The notes: generated by a model not told the origin, from the letters alone. A DNA stretch of 13,542 bases from Anaerolinea sp. (GCA_020720965.1 DYNS01000034.1:1-13542), one strand, 5' to 3'; shown: positions 1 to 8,200, counted from the stretch's first letter. Numbers and translations are program-made.

Positions 1-612
1 TGGCAACCAATCTTGAAAATCTTTCAATCCAAAAAATTCGAGAATTGATTGGTTTTCTCTCAAGCCTTCTTTGGCATCGTTCACGCGCAAGTCGAAATTT
101 ATCAACCATTTCTGAGGGATGAACCAATACCACGGATGAAATTCCTCCTCGCCCGTCCCCCACAACGCTTTTGAAGCAAGTTGGTCTTGCCCGATTTCCA
201 AATCAGAAAAAGCGCCAAATTGGTCGAGATAAGAGAGATTTCCTGTAGTATCGAATGAATTATCTCCAGCGCGATTAACAATGATGATGTGTTTACAGTG
301 CGAGAAACAACGCGCCAGATATGCCACATGGTCAGCATCGGTAAAAATTCCCTGGTCTTCAAAAAAATCGCGCAGCTCATTATCCACAATGAGAATATCG
401 GTCTCGTCAAAAATCATCTTATCTTCCGATTGCCAGTATCCCTGCTTCCTGAAATCATCTTGACGTTCTAGCATCTTCTGAAAGACACTCCGGAATTCTT
501 CAGGGGCGATGATGCTTATGTCTTCCTGGATGCCTGCTTGCATAATTTTTTGACGAAGTTCATCACGCTTTTGCTTTTCGTCATCCAGAATGCGGATTTG
601 CAATGGTGTCAT
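1..612 (-). CDS. Receiver-like (response-regulator-like) protein, partial, C-terminus outside window
   Basis: All 204 visible codons are open and the frame runs off the left edge. The N-terminus reads IRILDDEKQKRDELRQKI, the look of a CheY-type receiver: an acidic pair D10-D11 (with E12) after strand 1, then a helix. A second hydrophobic strand ends in an aspartate (DILIVDNEL, D77), the expected phospho-acceptor place, and a third, HIIIVNRAGD (107-116), fits strand 4. It is atypical. The stretch from the acidic pair to D77 is longer than the usual 40-45 residues, N113 sits where Thr or Ser is usual, and no clear C-terminal Lys-Pro motif is seen. Residues 150-204 are rich in Trp and Phe and match no output domain I know. 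The start codon overlaps the stop of the upstream kinase-like gene as ATGA and has its own Shine-Dalgarno. The likely role, inferred, is partner or phospho-acceptor of that kinase. It could instead be an unrelated alpha/beta protein. Confidence 0.7.
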   Translation of the reverse strand, partial: MTPLQIRILDDEKQKRDELRQKIMQAGIQEDISIIAPEEFRSVFQKMLERQDDFRKQGYWQSEDKMIFDETDILIVDNELRDFFEDQGIFTDADHVAYLARCFSHCKHIIIVNRAGDNSFDTTGNLSYLDQFGAFSDLEIGQDQLASKALWGTGEEEFHPWYWFIPQKWLINFDLRVNDAKEGLRENQSILEFFGLKDFQDWLP

Positions 613-2861
613 TTCTGCACACTCCTTTTTTTCTCTTCCCATTCAATACTAAAAGCTGTGGCAAAGCCATCTTCAGCCGGGACGAAACGGGCAAAACTGC
701 CAATTTTGTCGCACAACAAACGGACGATGGTAAGCCCCAATCCCGTGCCTCCATAGCCAAGTCTCCTGCGGCTTGGGTCATCTTCAATACCTCGCTCGAA
801 TGGCTCAAACAACCTTTCAGCATCAGTCAAATCTACTCCTATGCCCGTGTCCTGCACCAGTAAGACGCGGCGATTATCTCGGATACGAGCAGAAATTGAG
901 AGAATACGAACTGGTTCTCGGTACATCGCATTGAACGCATTTGAGAAAATGTTCTGGAAGATTGCGCCCCATTCTGCAAAAGAAGCTTCTGGAAGAAAAA
1001 GTTCGTTAGAAAGACCCGAAACATCCAGAGATACTCCCAGTGCCATGAAGGACATCTGCTCAAAAATACTTTTGACGACTTTTTTTGCACGATAACGCTC
1101 ATGTTCGCGCATTGTATCGCCATTCATATAATCAAAAATCTGGTTGGTGGCGCGAGCTCGTTCTAGCCAATGTTCAAGAGAATTAGCCGCATCACCAATT
1201 TTCTCATCGAGCTCGGTGTTCCCGGTGGATAATCTCTTTAATCCCAAGATAATTTCACTCAATGCACCGAATTGCTTTTTTAATTCGTGCTGAATAGCCA
1301 GCGCCGAAATACCTGCCGTTGCCAATGGGGCAAGCATGGCAAGATTCTGCTGTTCTCTTTTTTGCTCAGTTTTTTCGATTTGCTTAACCGATACTTCAAC
1401 ATCCTTCAAGACTCTTTTCAAATCACGACGTGCTTCTGCGGGCATATTTGCTTCATGCCGAATGATGACATCCTCAATACGTCGAAGCGATTCGCTTGGC
1501 CGTTGAGTTTCGTTTGCTTGTGCATTTCTTTGCATAGCACGCCTGGCAGCATGATAGGCGTACAAATCGAGAGCATAACGAACGACGTATCGCAAGTCGT
1601 CATGTGCTTCACTCTCTTCCAAGCGGTCGCGAGCAGAAGAGATGCGCAAATTGGTCTCTTCGCCAGTATGAATTTGGACTTCGCCAATCATGCGGCGTAG
1701 TGTGGGCAAATAACGAAGTCGCTGTGGAACACTTTCAAAAGTCTTTTGAATCGGCTCCGGTAGTAATTTCGATAGAATAACCCTTTGCGAATGGTCAGCT
1801 TCGATTTTTAGCCAATCATTCTCAAACTCACCATAATACGGAAGACGAAACGGTCCATCATAGACATGAACTCCGGAAAATCTTTCAAGATATTCTCGCA
1901 AGTCACTTACGCTTATACCACGAGACTGTTTTCCTTCAGCTTTATATATTCGAATCTCGAACTCAGATTTTTTCAACCGCCTGGCTGGGTCTGGAGAATT
2001 CCCTTTATATTCCTTGTCTGCAATATCACCGAGAGAATATCGGTACTGATAAGTATCGGCTGTATTTTTGTTCAGAGGGTCGAGTTCAATGGCTATTTCG
2101 GCAACGCTGTTCTGGTAAACACCTTTTATTCTGGCAATTTGAGCGTTGAGTATGGCATCCAACTGATTTTGAAATTGCTGGAAAAGATTTTCCGCCCCAC
2201 GAAAACGAATCTCGAATTGCTCCGCGAGCGGTAAAGATGCCATCTTCTTGCGAAACGGAGGTTGCAACCACCAAATTTCCTTTGCCAAATCTCGTAGAGA
2301 TTTCTCTCCCCAATCTTGTTTTAACCCAGAGAGCCGCAACTCTGTACCATGCTCAAAAGGCGGTTTGTCGTTGTGGATTTCATAGGCGACCACTACCGAT
2401 GATAAATCCTTTCGCCCCTTCTGTACCTGAATAGCGCTTTCCCAATCGATATAAGCCGATAGCCAAGTCCCGCCCCCCTCTTTGGGAACTGTTTTCATCT
2501 CAAATTGCCGAGCCAAAAATTGCACGGAGAGGCGTCCTATTCCTTTCGAACCAGTCATGCGGCGATTGAAGTATCTCGAATATCTCGTGTTTATTTTGTG
2601 AGTTGTGCCAACGCGCATCCAAAAATTTTGGAACTCTTCAAAGGTCATGCCGTGTCCATCGTCACGAGCGATAATTTCCCCTAGTCCATTATTCTCGACT
2701 CTTTTCCCCGGCTCTATAGTAAGTTCCGCAAAAGTAGCATCTGCGTCATAAGCATTCTTGACCATTTCCGCCAATGCTATTGATGGTTTGCCAACCAACA
2801 ATTCACCCAATTCCTTGAGCAGTTGTGCGTCTACAGAGAAATTAACTATGGATTGATGCAT
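609..2861 (-). CDS. Dual-GHKL protein: MutL/MORC/Hsp90-like ATPase fused to a histidine-kinase transmitter
   Basis: 750 residues, soluble, with no membrane segment or signal peptide seen. The N-terminal module has the GHKL (gyrase/Hsp90/kinase/MutL) ATP-site motifs: E32 and N36 in AEMVKNAYDADA, DDGHGM at 67-72, and the glycine loop GSKGIGR at 104-110. A segment near 330-352 (HVYDGPFRLPYYGEFENDWL) resembles the S5-like transducer part of MORC-type ATPases. A helical region follows. A second ATP module is a full kinase transmitter: H-box LAIQHELKK with H525, N-box QNIFSNAFNAM (N637, N641), G1 DTGIG at 671-675, F-box LFEPF at 684-688 and G2 GGTGLGL at 704-710. It starts 2 nt after the methyltransferase stop, with a weak GTGAG ribosome site. 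MutL/MORC ATPases beside DNA methylases are known from restriction-modification loci. The fused kinase suggests, by inference, that DNA or ATP sensing is relayed to the downstream receiver-like protein. Substrate and output are unknown. Confidence 0.9.
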   Translation of the reverse strand: MHQSIVNFSVDAQLLKELGELLVGKPSIALAEMVKNAYDADATFAELTIEPGKRVENNGLGEIIARDDGHGMTFEEFQNFWMRVGTTHKINTRYSRYFNRRMTGSKGIGRLSVQFLARQFEMKTVPKEGGGTWLSAYIDWESAIQVQKGRKDLSSVVVAYEIHNDKPPFEHGTELRLSGLKQDWGEKSLRDLAKEIWWLQPPFRKKMASLPLAEQFEIRFRGAENLFQQFQNQLDAILNAQIARIKGVYQNSVAEIAIELDPLNKNTADTYQYRYSLGDIADKEYKGNSPDPARRLKKSEFEIRIYKAEGKQSRGISVSDLREYLERFSGVHVYDGPFRLPYYGEFENDWLKIEADHSQRVILSKLLPEPIQKTFESVPQRLRYLPTLRRMIGEVQIHTGEETNLRISSARDRLEESEAHDDLRYVVRYALDLYAYHAARRAMQRNAQANETQRPSESLRRIEDVIIRHEANMPAEARRDLKRVLKDVEVSVKQIEKTEQKREQQNLAMLAPLATAGISALAIQHELKKQFGALSEIILGLKRLSTGNTELDEKIGDAANSLEHWLERARATNQIFDYMNGDTMREHERYRAKKVVKSIFEQMSFMALGVSLDVSGLSNELFLPEASFAEWGAIFQNIFSNAFNAMYREPVRILSISARIRDNRRVLLVQDTGIGVDLTDAERLFEPFERGIEDDPSRRRLGYGGTGLGLTIVRLLCDKIGSFARFVPAEDGFATAFSIEWEEKKRSVQK
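622..627 (-). promoter_or_regulatory. Shine-Dalgarno for the receiver-like gene
   Basis: AAGGAG on the minus strand lies 9 nt before the ATG at 612. It sits inside the 3' end of the ATPase/kinase gene. Together with the ATGA stop-start overlap, it decides the start of the receiver-like gene and suggests translational coupling. Confidence 0.75.
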
Positions 2862-2863
2862 AT

Positions 2864-3940
2864 TTACTCACGTAGCCAGCCACGCTGTTTGTAAATGTGT
2901 AAACGAATGCTTTTAGCAATCATTCGTCCCAAAGCAACAGGAACTGCATTACCTATCATCTGTGCCAACTTGCTAACAGATGGTTTTTCATCCGTTGGGT
3001 CAAGAAATTTGTAATCGGGGGGGAAAGTTTGCAAAAGAGATGCTTCACGCATAGAAATAGCGCGATTTTGTTCAGGATGCCCAAAACGCCCATTTCCAAA
3101 TCCATAGCACTGAGTAGTGATAGTTGGCGCGGGCTCGTCCCATAACATGCGACCATACACATTTTTGTAAGTGCTTCCGCTTTTTTTTGTATGACAAGGC
3201 GATAGCAGTTCTTCAGGCCAATCGTTCCAAGTTCCCCCCGGTTTTGAAGCTTGAATCCTTTTTAGATTTTTGGGGGATAAACTCATTGTTCTATGAACAG
3301 CATCACTTTCGTCTACCTCACCTGCGTCAAGCGAAGGCAGGCTTTCTATTGCATCACGCACGGTTCGGTAGGAACCTTGTAAATGGCTAGGTCTCAAGAA
3401 TTTAACCTTGCCCCATTTAGACGCAATCAATATTAAGCGGTATCGATTTTGCGGGACCCCGTACATAGGAGCGTAAACGAACTGATTATGGGTTATGTCA
3501 TATCCGTTTTTTTCCAACAACCTGTAAAAATCCCTAAATACACTGCCCGAATCGTATGTCTTAAGCCTCGGGACATTTTCCATGGTAACAAATTCAGGCT
3601 GAATGAACTCTACAAATTTCCCGAATTCGTAAAGCAATCCCCAGCTTTCATGCTGTTCTTTTATTCTTCTGTACGATGAAAATGGCTGGCAAGGCGCACA
3701 TCCAGCCAAAATTTTCACATCGCTTTCCGGATACAAAGAATTGACTTTTTCCGCTGAAATCTCGCCTACTTTTTCGTTGATAAAACGCGCGCCTTTGTTA
3801 TTCTCTTCATAGGCATACTTGAAAGATAAATCTGCTTCAACACCAGCAGCAACATGAAAGCCCTCGCATACAAAGCCATGAGAGAGCCCTCCCGCTCCTG
3901 CGAAAATATCTACAACGGTGCATTTGTCTACAGATTTCAT
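2864..3940 (-). CDS. C5-cytosine DNA methyltransferase (Dcm family)
   Basis: 358 residues, a normal length for a complete bacterial m5C methyltransferase, which moves a methyl group from S-adenosylmethionine to C5 of cytosine in a short target. The motifs appear in canonical order: I, FAGAGGL (13-19, SAM binding); IV, GCAPCQPFS (80-88), with catalytic C84 in the PCQ; VI, ENVP (121-124); VIII, QNRYR (164-168); IX, around R264 to PTIT; X, QMIGNAVP (327-334). The target-recognition region lies roughly at 185-262 and is too variable to give a site. All key residues are intact, so the enzyme is probably active. It is the first gene of the AT-rich cassette and is followed after 2 nt by the dual-GHKL gene. 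No strong Shine-Dalgarno precedes the ATG. It could protect DNA from a nuclease outside the window, mark DNA for the ATPase partner, or act as an orphan methylase. Confidence 0.96.
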   Translation of the reverse strand: MKSVDKCTVVDIFAGAGGLSHGFVCEGFHVAAGVEADLSFKYAYEENNKGARFINEKVGEISAEKVNSLYPESDVKILAGCAPCQPFSSYRRIKEQHESWGLLYEFGKFVEFIQPEFVTMENVPRLKTYDSGSVFRDFYRLLEKNGYDITHNQFVYAPMYGVPQNRYRLILIASKWGKVKFLRPSHLQGSYRTVRDAIESLPSLDAGEVDESDAVHRTMSLSPKNLKRIQASKPGGTWNDWPEELLSPCHTKKSGSTYKNVYGRMLWDEPAPTITTQCYGFGNGRFGHPEQNRAISMREASLLQTFPPDYKFLDPTDEKPSVSKLAQMIGNAVPVALGRMIAKSIRLHIYKQRGWLRE

Positions 3941-4013
3941 TTTATAAAAATGGTCTCGAATTAACCCAAAAGCCCAACGAATTTTGGTTCGTCTCTTTAT
4001 GGCAAGTGTAAAT
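3941..4013 (-). promoter_or_regulatory. AT-rich upstream region of the methyltransferase cassette
   Basis: This 73-bp gap separates the 185-residue gene from the methyltransferase. It is AT-rich and most likely carries the cassette's promoter, but no convincing -35/-10 pair stands out; a TATAAA directly abuts the ATG and is too close to serve. It holds a small inverted repeat (arms 3977-3981 and 3988-3992, ACGAA and TTCGT, 6-nt loop). A 12-bp palindrome overlaps its upstream edge. No Rho-independent terminator with a U-tract was found. Confidence 0.4.
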
Positions 4014-4018
4014 TTACA
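4007..4018. repeat. Perfect 12-bp palindrome TGTAAATTTACA
   Basis: TGTAAATTTACA is its own reverse complement. It covers the stop codon of the 185-residue gene (4014-4016) and ends about 67 bp upstream of the methyltransferase ATG. The position suits an operator for the cassette, but an AT-only core of this length can arise by chance, so function is unproven. Confidence 0.4.
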
Positions 4019-4571
4019 ACTTATTGAAAATAAGATTATACGTCAAAAAATATCCGGGCTGATATTGAGTTTTCCCTTCTCCCTTCCCATCCTCTTCATC
4101 CACCCAGGCAACGTAAATATGCTGGGCTTCCTCCACTGCCTTTTCCAGGGGGGCATGGAACAACCTGTTGCGCCCCTGGTCGGGCATCCCTATCCGCCAA
4201 AGTTCCTCCTCCAGGCGGGTCAGGACGGGGGCAAAAGTCCTGGGGTTTTTGTATTCCAGCCCCAGAGGGCGGAGAGAAAGACGGTACCCGCCCTGCACCA
4301 GGTAAGCCAGCGCCTGCTCGGTCTCGGTCGGGTTGGGGGCAGAGCCTGCAATCACCTCCCGCAGGCGCATCTGGTGACAATAGAGCATGGCAAGGTTATA
4401 CCAGATGGGTTTCTCGGCTTCGCTCTGGGGACCGTCCAGGGTCACGCCCAGCGAAAGATTGTACTCATAATATCGCTGCCAGGCTTCCTCGGGGGATGCC
4501 AGGTGACTGAGCAGGGGCGGCGCAAAGAGTTCTTCGTAGAGACCGGTCTTTAGCGTAATCTCATCGCTCAT
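4014..4571 (-). CDS. Unrecognised 185-residue protein
   Basis: I do not recognise this protein. It begins MSDEITLKTGLYEELFAPP and is mostly helical-looking and soluble, with aromatic residues in a segment around WQRYYEYNLSLGV and another around KPIWYNLAMLYCHQMRL. An in-frame ATG lies further upstream, but I chose 4571: an AAGGA sits 10 nt before it, and the longer form would run inside the upstream ribbon-helix-helix gene with a Cys/Pro-rich, out-of-frame-looking leader. The start overlaps the stop of that upstream gene by 11 nt, so it is probably translated from the same message. The last 20 or so codons (QYQPGYFLTYNLIFNKL) are much more AT-rich than the rest of the gene. This suggests that the junction with the AT-rich cassette lies inside its 3' end and that the C-terminus may not be the ancestral one. 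Confidence 0.75.
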   Translation of the reverse strand: MSDEITLKTGLYEELFAPPLLSHLASPEEAWQRYYEYNLSLGVTLDGPQSEAEKPIWYNLAMLYCHQMRLREVIAGSAPNPTETEQALAYLVQGGYRLSLRPLGLEYKNPRTFAPVLTRLEEELWRIGMPDQGRNRLFHAPLEKAVEEAQHIYVAWVDEEDGKGEGKTQYQPGYFLTYNLIFNKL

Positions 4572-4746
4572 AGGTGGGTTTTCCTTTCGCAATCTCCAAC
4601 ATGGGGGATGCCGCCAATACGCGCAGGGCAAGCCGCACGGCGGCGCTATCCGACTCGCAGCCATACCGCTCCCGGAGGATGGCAATTGCCTTCAGGTCTC
4701 GCTCCTCATCCATGCGGATAAGCTTCTTCGCTCCCATTTTAGTCAT
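4561..4746 (-). CDS. Small ribbon-helix-helix protein, putative DNA-binding regulator
   Basis: 61 residues. The layout fits the Arc/MetJ/CopG ribbon-helix-helix fold: a short basic beta strand KKLIRM, a first helix around ERDLKAIAILRERYG, a turn, and a second helix SDSAAVRLALRVLAAS. Such proteins are dimeric DNA binders that often repress their own operon or serve as antitoxins. AAGAGG lies 6 nt before the ATG at 4746, which supports this start over the ATG at 4737. The gene overlaps the 143-residue gene upstream by 8 nt and the 185-residue gene downstream by 11 nt, so the three are translated as a unit. No recognisable toxin lies beside it. The palindrome in the promoter region of this group (5205-5223) is a plausible target, by inference only. 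Confidence 0.75.
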   Translation of the reverse strand: MTKMGAKKLIRMDEERDLKAIAILRERYGCESDSAAVRLALRVLAASPMLEIAKGKPTYER

Positions 4747-5170
4747 TTTCGGCCTCTTCGGGATTGTGGGAAGTCTCGCCCTTCTCGCGCCAGCCCCTCA
4801 TCGCATAGTATTCTTCATACAGGTCGGAGATGGCAGCGCGGCGCTCTGCCATCTGTGCGGAAAAGGAGTTGGGGTCTTCCTCCTCTTCCTCTTCTTCAGA
4901 GACCTCGGCGGGCAGAAAAGCCCACTCGTTGCGATAGATTTCCCAAGCCTGCCAAAAGGCTTGCGCAGGCGTAAAGGTGGAGCCTTTGGCGGTCTCCACG
5001 TAACTCAGCACGGCTTCGGTCGTCTGTGCGGCGGCTGACTCAATCCGCTCTTCCAGAATTCCAGCCTCCGCCAGGCGCTTCGTCATACCCGGCAGATACT
5101 TGGACCAGTGGCGGCGAATATCCGCCTTCAGGGTGGTCAGGGGGTTGTCGGAAATATCTAGGTCACTCAT
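4739..5170 (-). CDS. Unrecognised acidic 143-residue protein
   Basis: I do not recognise this protein. It is first in a group of three overlapping small genes and has an excellent Shine-Dalgarno (AAGGAGA at 5176-5182, 5 nt before the ATG), so the start is secure. The N-terminal half looks helical (TLKADIRRHWSKYLPGMTKRL), followed by an aromatic segment with three Trp near residues 73-83. A run of seven glutamates at 92-98 separates it from a C-terminal helix with Tyr/Glu-rich ISDLYEEYYAMRGW. The protein is strongly acidic overall and has no signal peptide or membrane segment. The N-terminal part has a faint look of small transposon-encoded proteins, too weak to name. Any role in the element is unknown. 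Confidence 0.8.
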   Translation of the reverse strand: MSDLDISDNPLTTLKADIRRHWSKYLPGMTKRLAEAGILEERIESAAAQTTEAVLSYVETAKGSTFTPAQAFWQAWEIYRNEWAFLPAEVSEEEEEEEDPNSFSAQMAERRAAISDLYEEYYAMRGWREKGETSHNPEEAEND

Positions 5171-5203
5171 GGCGCTCTCCTTTTGTTTGAGGGTGATACA
5201 GAA

Positions 5204-5233
5204 AGCATATCATAACGATATACACTCTTGCAA
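5204..5233 (-). promoter_or_regulatory. Candidate promoter for the three small genes
   Basis: On the minus strand TTGCAA (5228-5233) and TATGCT (5204-5209) are 18 bp apart, a weak match to a housekeeping -35/-10 pair. A better -10-like TATGAT (5209-5214) has no well-spaced -35. The sequence lies in a 75-bp AT-rich gap between the giant gene and the 143-residue gene, in otherwise GC-rich DNA, which is the main reason to propose a promoter. Confidence 0.4.
5205..5223. repeat. Operator-like inverted repeat
   Basis: Arms GCATATC (5205-5211) and GATATAC (5217-5223) are reverse complements at 6 of 7 positions around a 5-bp spacer ATAAC. The repeat overlaps the candidate -10 box, where a repressor would block transcription. 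A ribbon-helix-helix protein is encoded two genes downstream, so autoregulation is possible but inferred. Confidence 0.4.
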
Positions 5234-5245
5234 GATACAATTTTG

Positions 5246-8200
5246 TCAGGCGGCATCGCTCATCACCTGCTGCCCTTGCTTTCGTTCCAGTTCCCGCAGC
5301 AGGGCATCAATCCCAGCCGCCCGCTTGCGCAGGGCATCCAACTGCTCCCGGTGTTCAAAGTCCCCGCCAATTGCCTTCACTTCCTCCAGGTCGCGCTGCA
5401 ATTTCGCCAGGTTCTCGGTTTCGCTTTGCCTTCTCTTTTCCGGGATGCCCAGGGCGCGGCGGAGCCTTGCCAGGTTTGCGCCCTTCTCCCCTTCCACAAA
5501 GGTTCTGCCCAAGTCGCTGGCAGTGGGAATGAGTTGGGCTTCTTCCTCCGTGATTTTGAGATAAAAGGAAACCTGGCCTCCCACCATCCTCGGCGGTTTG
5601 GCAAGCAGGGCAAAACCCAGGTACTCCCCCACTTCCTGCAGCGTGCCGCCGGGGTCGGGGGTCTTCATCAGGTCGCTCTCCAGGGCGGCAAGGTGTTCCC
5701 CTGCGTTGTCCTTCTCGTCCAGGTTGGCATTGCGCACCCGAAGGGAGAAAGCCCCATTGCGTTTGAAGCGTTCGGTTTTGCCTTGCAGGGCTGTTTTGGC
5801 GGTCTCTGCCATTTCCAGCGATTCGGCGGTCGCGCCCGGCTGCCGGGCATCCTCGGCGGTCTTTTTCGCCCAGGCTTTCATCTTTTCGATGTCCTCCCGA
5901 ATCTTTTCTTCCCTCTGCGCCTCCACCCCATAGGCGAGTTGGATTGCCTCGATGGACGCGCCCGCCCTGCGGATTTTGTCCTGCGCCTCCTCAATGGCGC
6001 GGGGCAGGCTGCTGAGTTTGGTATGCACCTGGTGATTCTTCTGCTTCCAGGCGGTCTCCAGGGCGGTGAGTTTGCGCAGTTCGGCATCCACCGCCACCTT
6101 CTCAATCACTGCCGGGTTGCCGGTAGCCAGGGCTTTCATCTCGGCATAGGACAGCGCCATCGCGTCCACGTCTTCCACGCTGCGGGCGCTCAAGTCCCGG
6201 TTCATCACCTGGGCAATGAAGCGGGCTTTCCGCTCCAGCAGCTGCCAGTTATAGACATCGAAGGACTCTTCGGTCAGGTAACGGTACACGCCCACTTCGG
6301 CATTCAGGTTGCCCTGGCGCAGTATGCGCCCCTCGCGCTGTTCCACATCCCTGGGTCTCCAGGGCGCGTCCAGGTGATGCAGGGCAGCCAGGCGGCGCTG
6401 GGCATTGGTTCCCGCGCCCATCGTTTCGGTGGAGCCTATCAGCACCCGCACCTCTCCGGCATTGACCCGCCGGAATAACTCGAATTTGTCTTCGTCTTTC
6501 TTGTAATCCTGCATGAAGGCGATTTCCTCCGGCTTCACGCCCCGCGCCACCAGTTTGCGCTTGATGTCTGCATACAGGTTGAAGCCTTCGTTGTTGGGGG
6601 TGCCGAGGTCGCAGAAAATCATCTGCGCCATGTTCTGGGTTCCCTCCTCGCCCGGTACGGTGACACCGGTCGTGCGCAGATAGACGTTGAAGACATTCTC
6701 CACCGCCTTATTGAGTTTGCTGTGGGGGTCGTCCGCCGCCAAAGGGTCAATCAGGCGCATGTCCAATGCTGCCTTGCGCCCATCCGAGGTGATTTTGAGC
6801 ATGTTGTCTTCCCGCGGGCTGACGTTGGGCAGGTTTTCTGCCCGCGCCACCAGCGATTGAATGTACCCCTTCAGTTCTTCGGAAGCCGAAACCGCCACAC
6901 CCCGCTGGCGGCGGTTCCCTTCTTCGTCTTCTTCGATTTTGGGGCGGCGCAGGTTGAGGGCATCCGGGTCCACCTGCACATCCGCGAAGCGCATGAAGAG
7001 GCGCTTCAGTTCCGGGACGTTGTTGAATTGGGCGAAGCGCGATTTGGTCTGGTAGCCGCCGCCGGAGGGTTTCATCTCGATGCTCGTCACCACATCCCCA
7101 AACTGACTCGCCCAACTATCGAAGTGAGCCAGCCCCAGCCCTTTCAGGTGGTCGTAGTCCAGGAAACGCTGCATGTTATACATCTCGCTCACCGAGTTGG
7201 CTATGGGGGTGCCGGTGGCAAACACGGCGCTCTGGTCATCGCCGTATTTCTGTCTCATCACCCGCATTTTCATAAACAAGTCCTGGGCGCGTTTGCTTGC
7301 AACCCCTTTCACCCCCGCCAGGCGGGTGCGCCGGGTGGGGAAGTCCAGGTTTTTGAAGAGGTCTGCTTCATCCACGAATAACTGGTCCACCCCCAGTTCA
7401 TCCCAGGTGATGGTGTTGTCTTTGCTTTCGCGGGCGCTCATGATAAGTTCCTGAAGTTTGGCTTCCTCCCTTGCCAGTTTCTTTTCCAGTTCCTTCACGG
7501 TGAGTTTGTCGTCTTCCGCCCTCGCCGCTTCCAGGGCTTCCCGCAGGCCGCCAATCTGTTCCCGGACGAATTCCTGTTCGCTTTCCGACTTTACCGGGAG
7601 TTTTTCCAGGGCGGAGTGGGTGACGATGACGGCATCCCAGTCCCCGGTGGCGATGCGGCTCATCGTCAGGCTGCGCTTTTTGGCAGAAACGTCCTCGGCG
7701 GAGAGGGCGAGTATCCGGGCTGCCGGGTACATGCGATAAAAATCGGCGCTGTATTGTTCCAGCATGTGATTGGGGATGACGTGCATCGGTTTCTTGCGCA
7801 TCCCTGTCCGGCGCAGTTCCATGCTGCCGCCAATCATCGAGAAGGTCTTGCCTGCCCCCACGATGTGCGCCAGCAGGGTGTTCTCTCCCCGGCTGATGCG
7901 CCATATCGAATCCTTTTGGTGGGGGCGCAGTTCCGGCATGTTAGCGCCCATCCCAGGCAGGGTCAGGTGAGAGCCGTCATAGCGGCGCGGCACCTCTGCG
8001 TTATAGAGTTCGTTGTAGGAGCGCACCAGCCGCCCGGTGCGTTCCTCGCTGGAGGTGAATATCCATTTTTCAAACTCTGCCTTAATCTTGGCCTGCATCT
8101 CCCTTGCGGCGATGGTTGCCCCCTGGTTCACCACCCGCCTTTCCCCGCCATCGGCATCGTACACGGTGTCGTATACGGTTGGTTCGGTGCCATTCAGCGC

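Noticed and set aside
102..410. Minus-strand open frame of 102 codons
   Set aside because: It is in a different frame from the receiver-like gene, which covers the same bases, has a good ribosome site and an ATGA overlap, and shows a sensible fold pattern.
3977..3992. Possible terminator hairpin (ACGAA and TTCGT arms) before the methyltransferase
   Set aside because: The 5-bp arms are weak and AT-rich and no T-run follows on the minus strand, so it does not meet the pattern of a Rho-independent terminator.
4572..4685. Longer N-terminus for the 185-residue protein, starting at 4685
   Set aside because: The added leader overlaps the ribbon-helix-helix gene, is rich in Cys/Pro/Arg as expected for an out-of-frame reading, and lacks a ribosome site. 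The ATG at 4571 has one.
4878..4903. Simple CTT/CCT-type repeat in the 143-residue gene
   Set aside because: It is explained by the codons of a glutamate run in an acidic protein and does not look like a separate repeat element.
5228..6478. Plus-strand open frame of 416 codons
   Set aside because: It is antisense to the helicase C-terminal part and has the same shadow composition with no recognisable domain.
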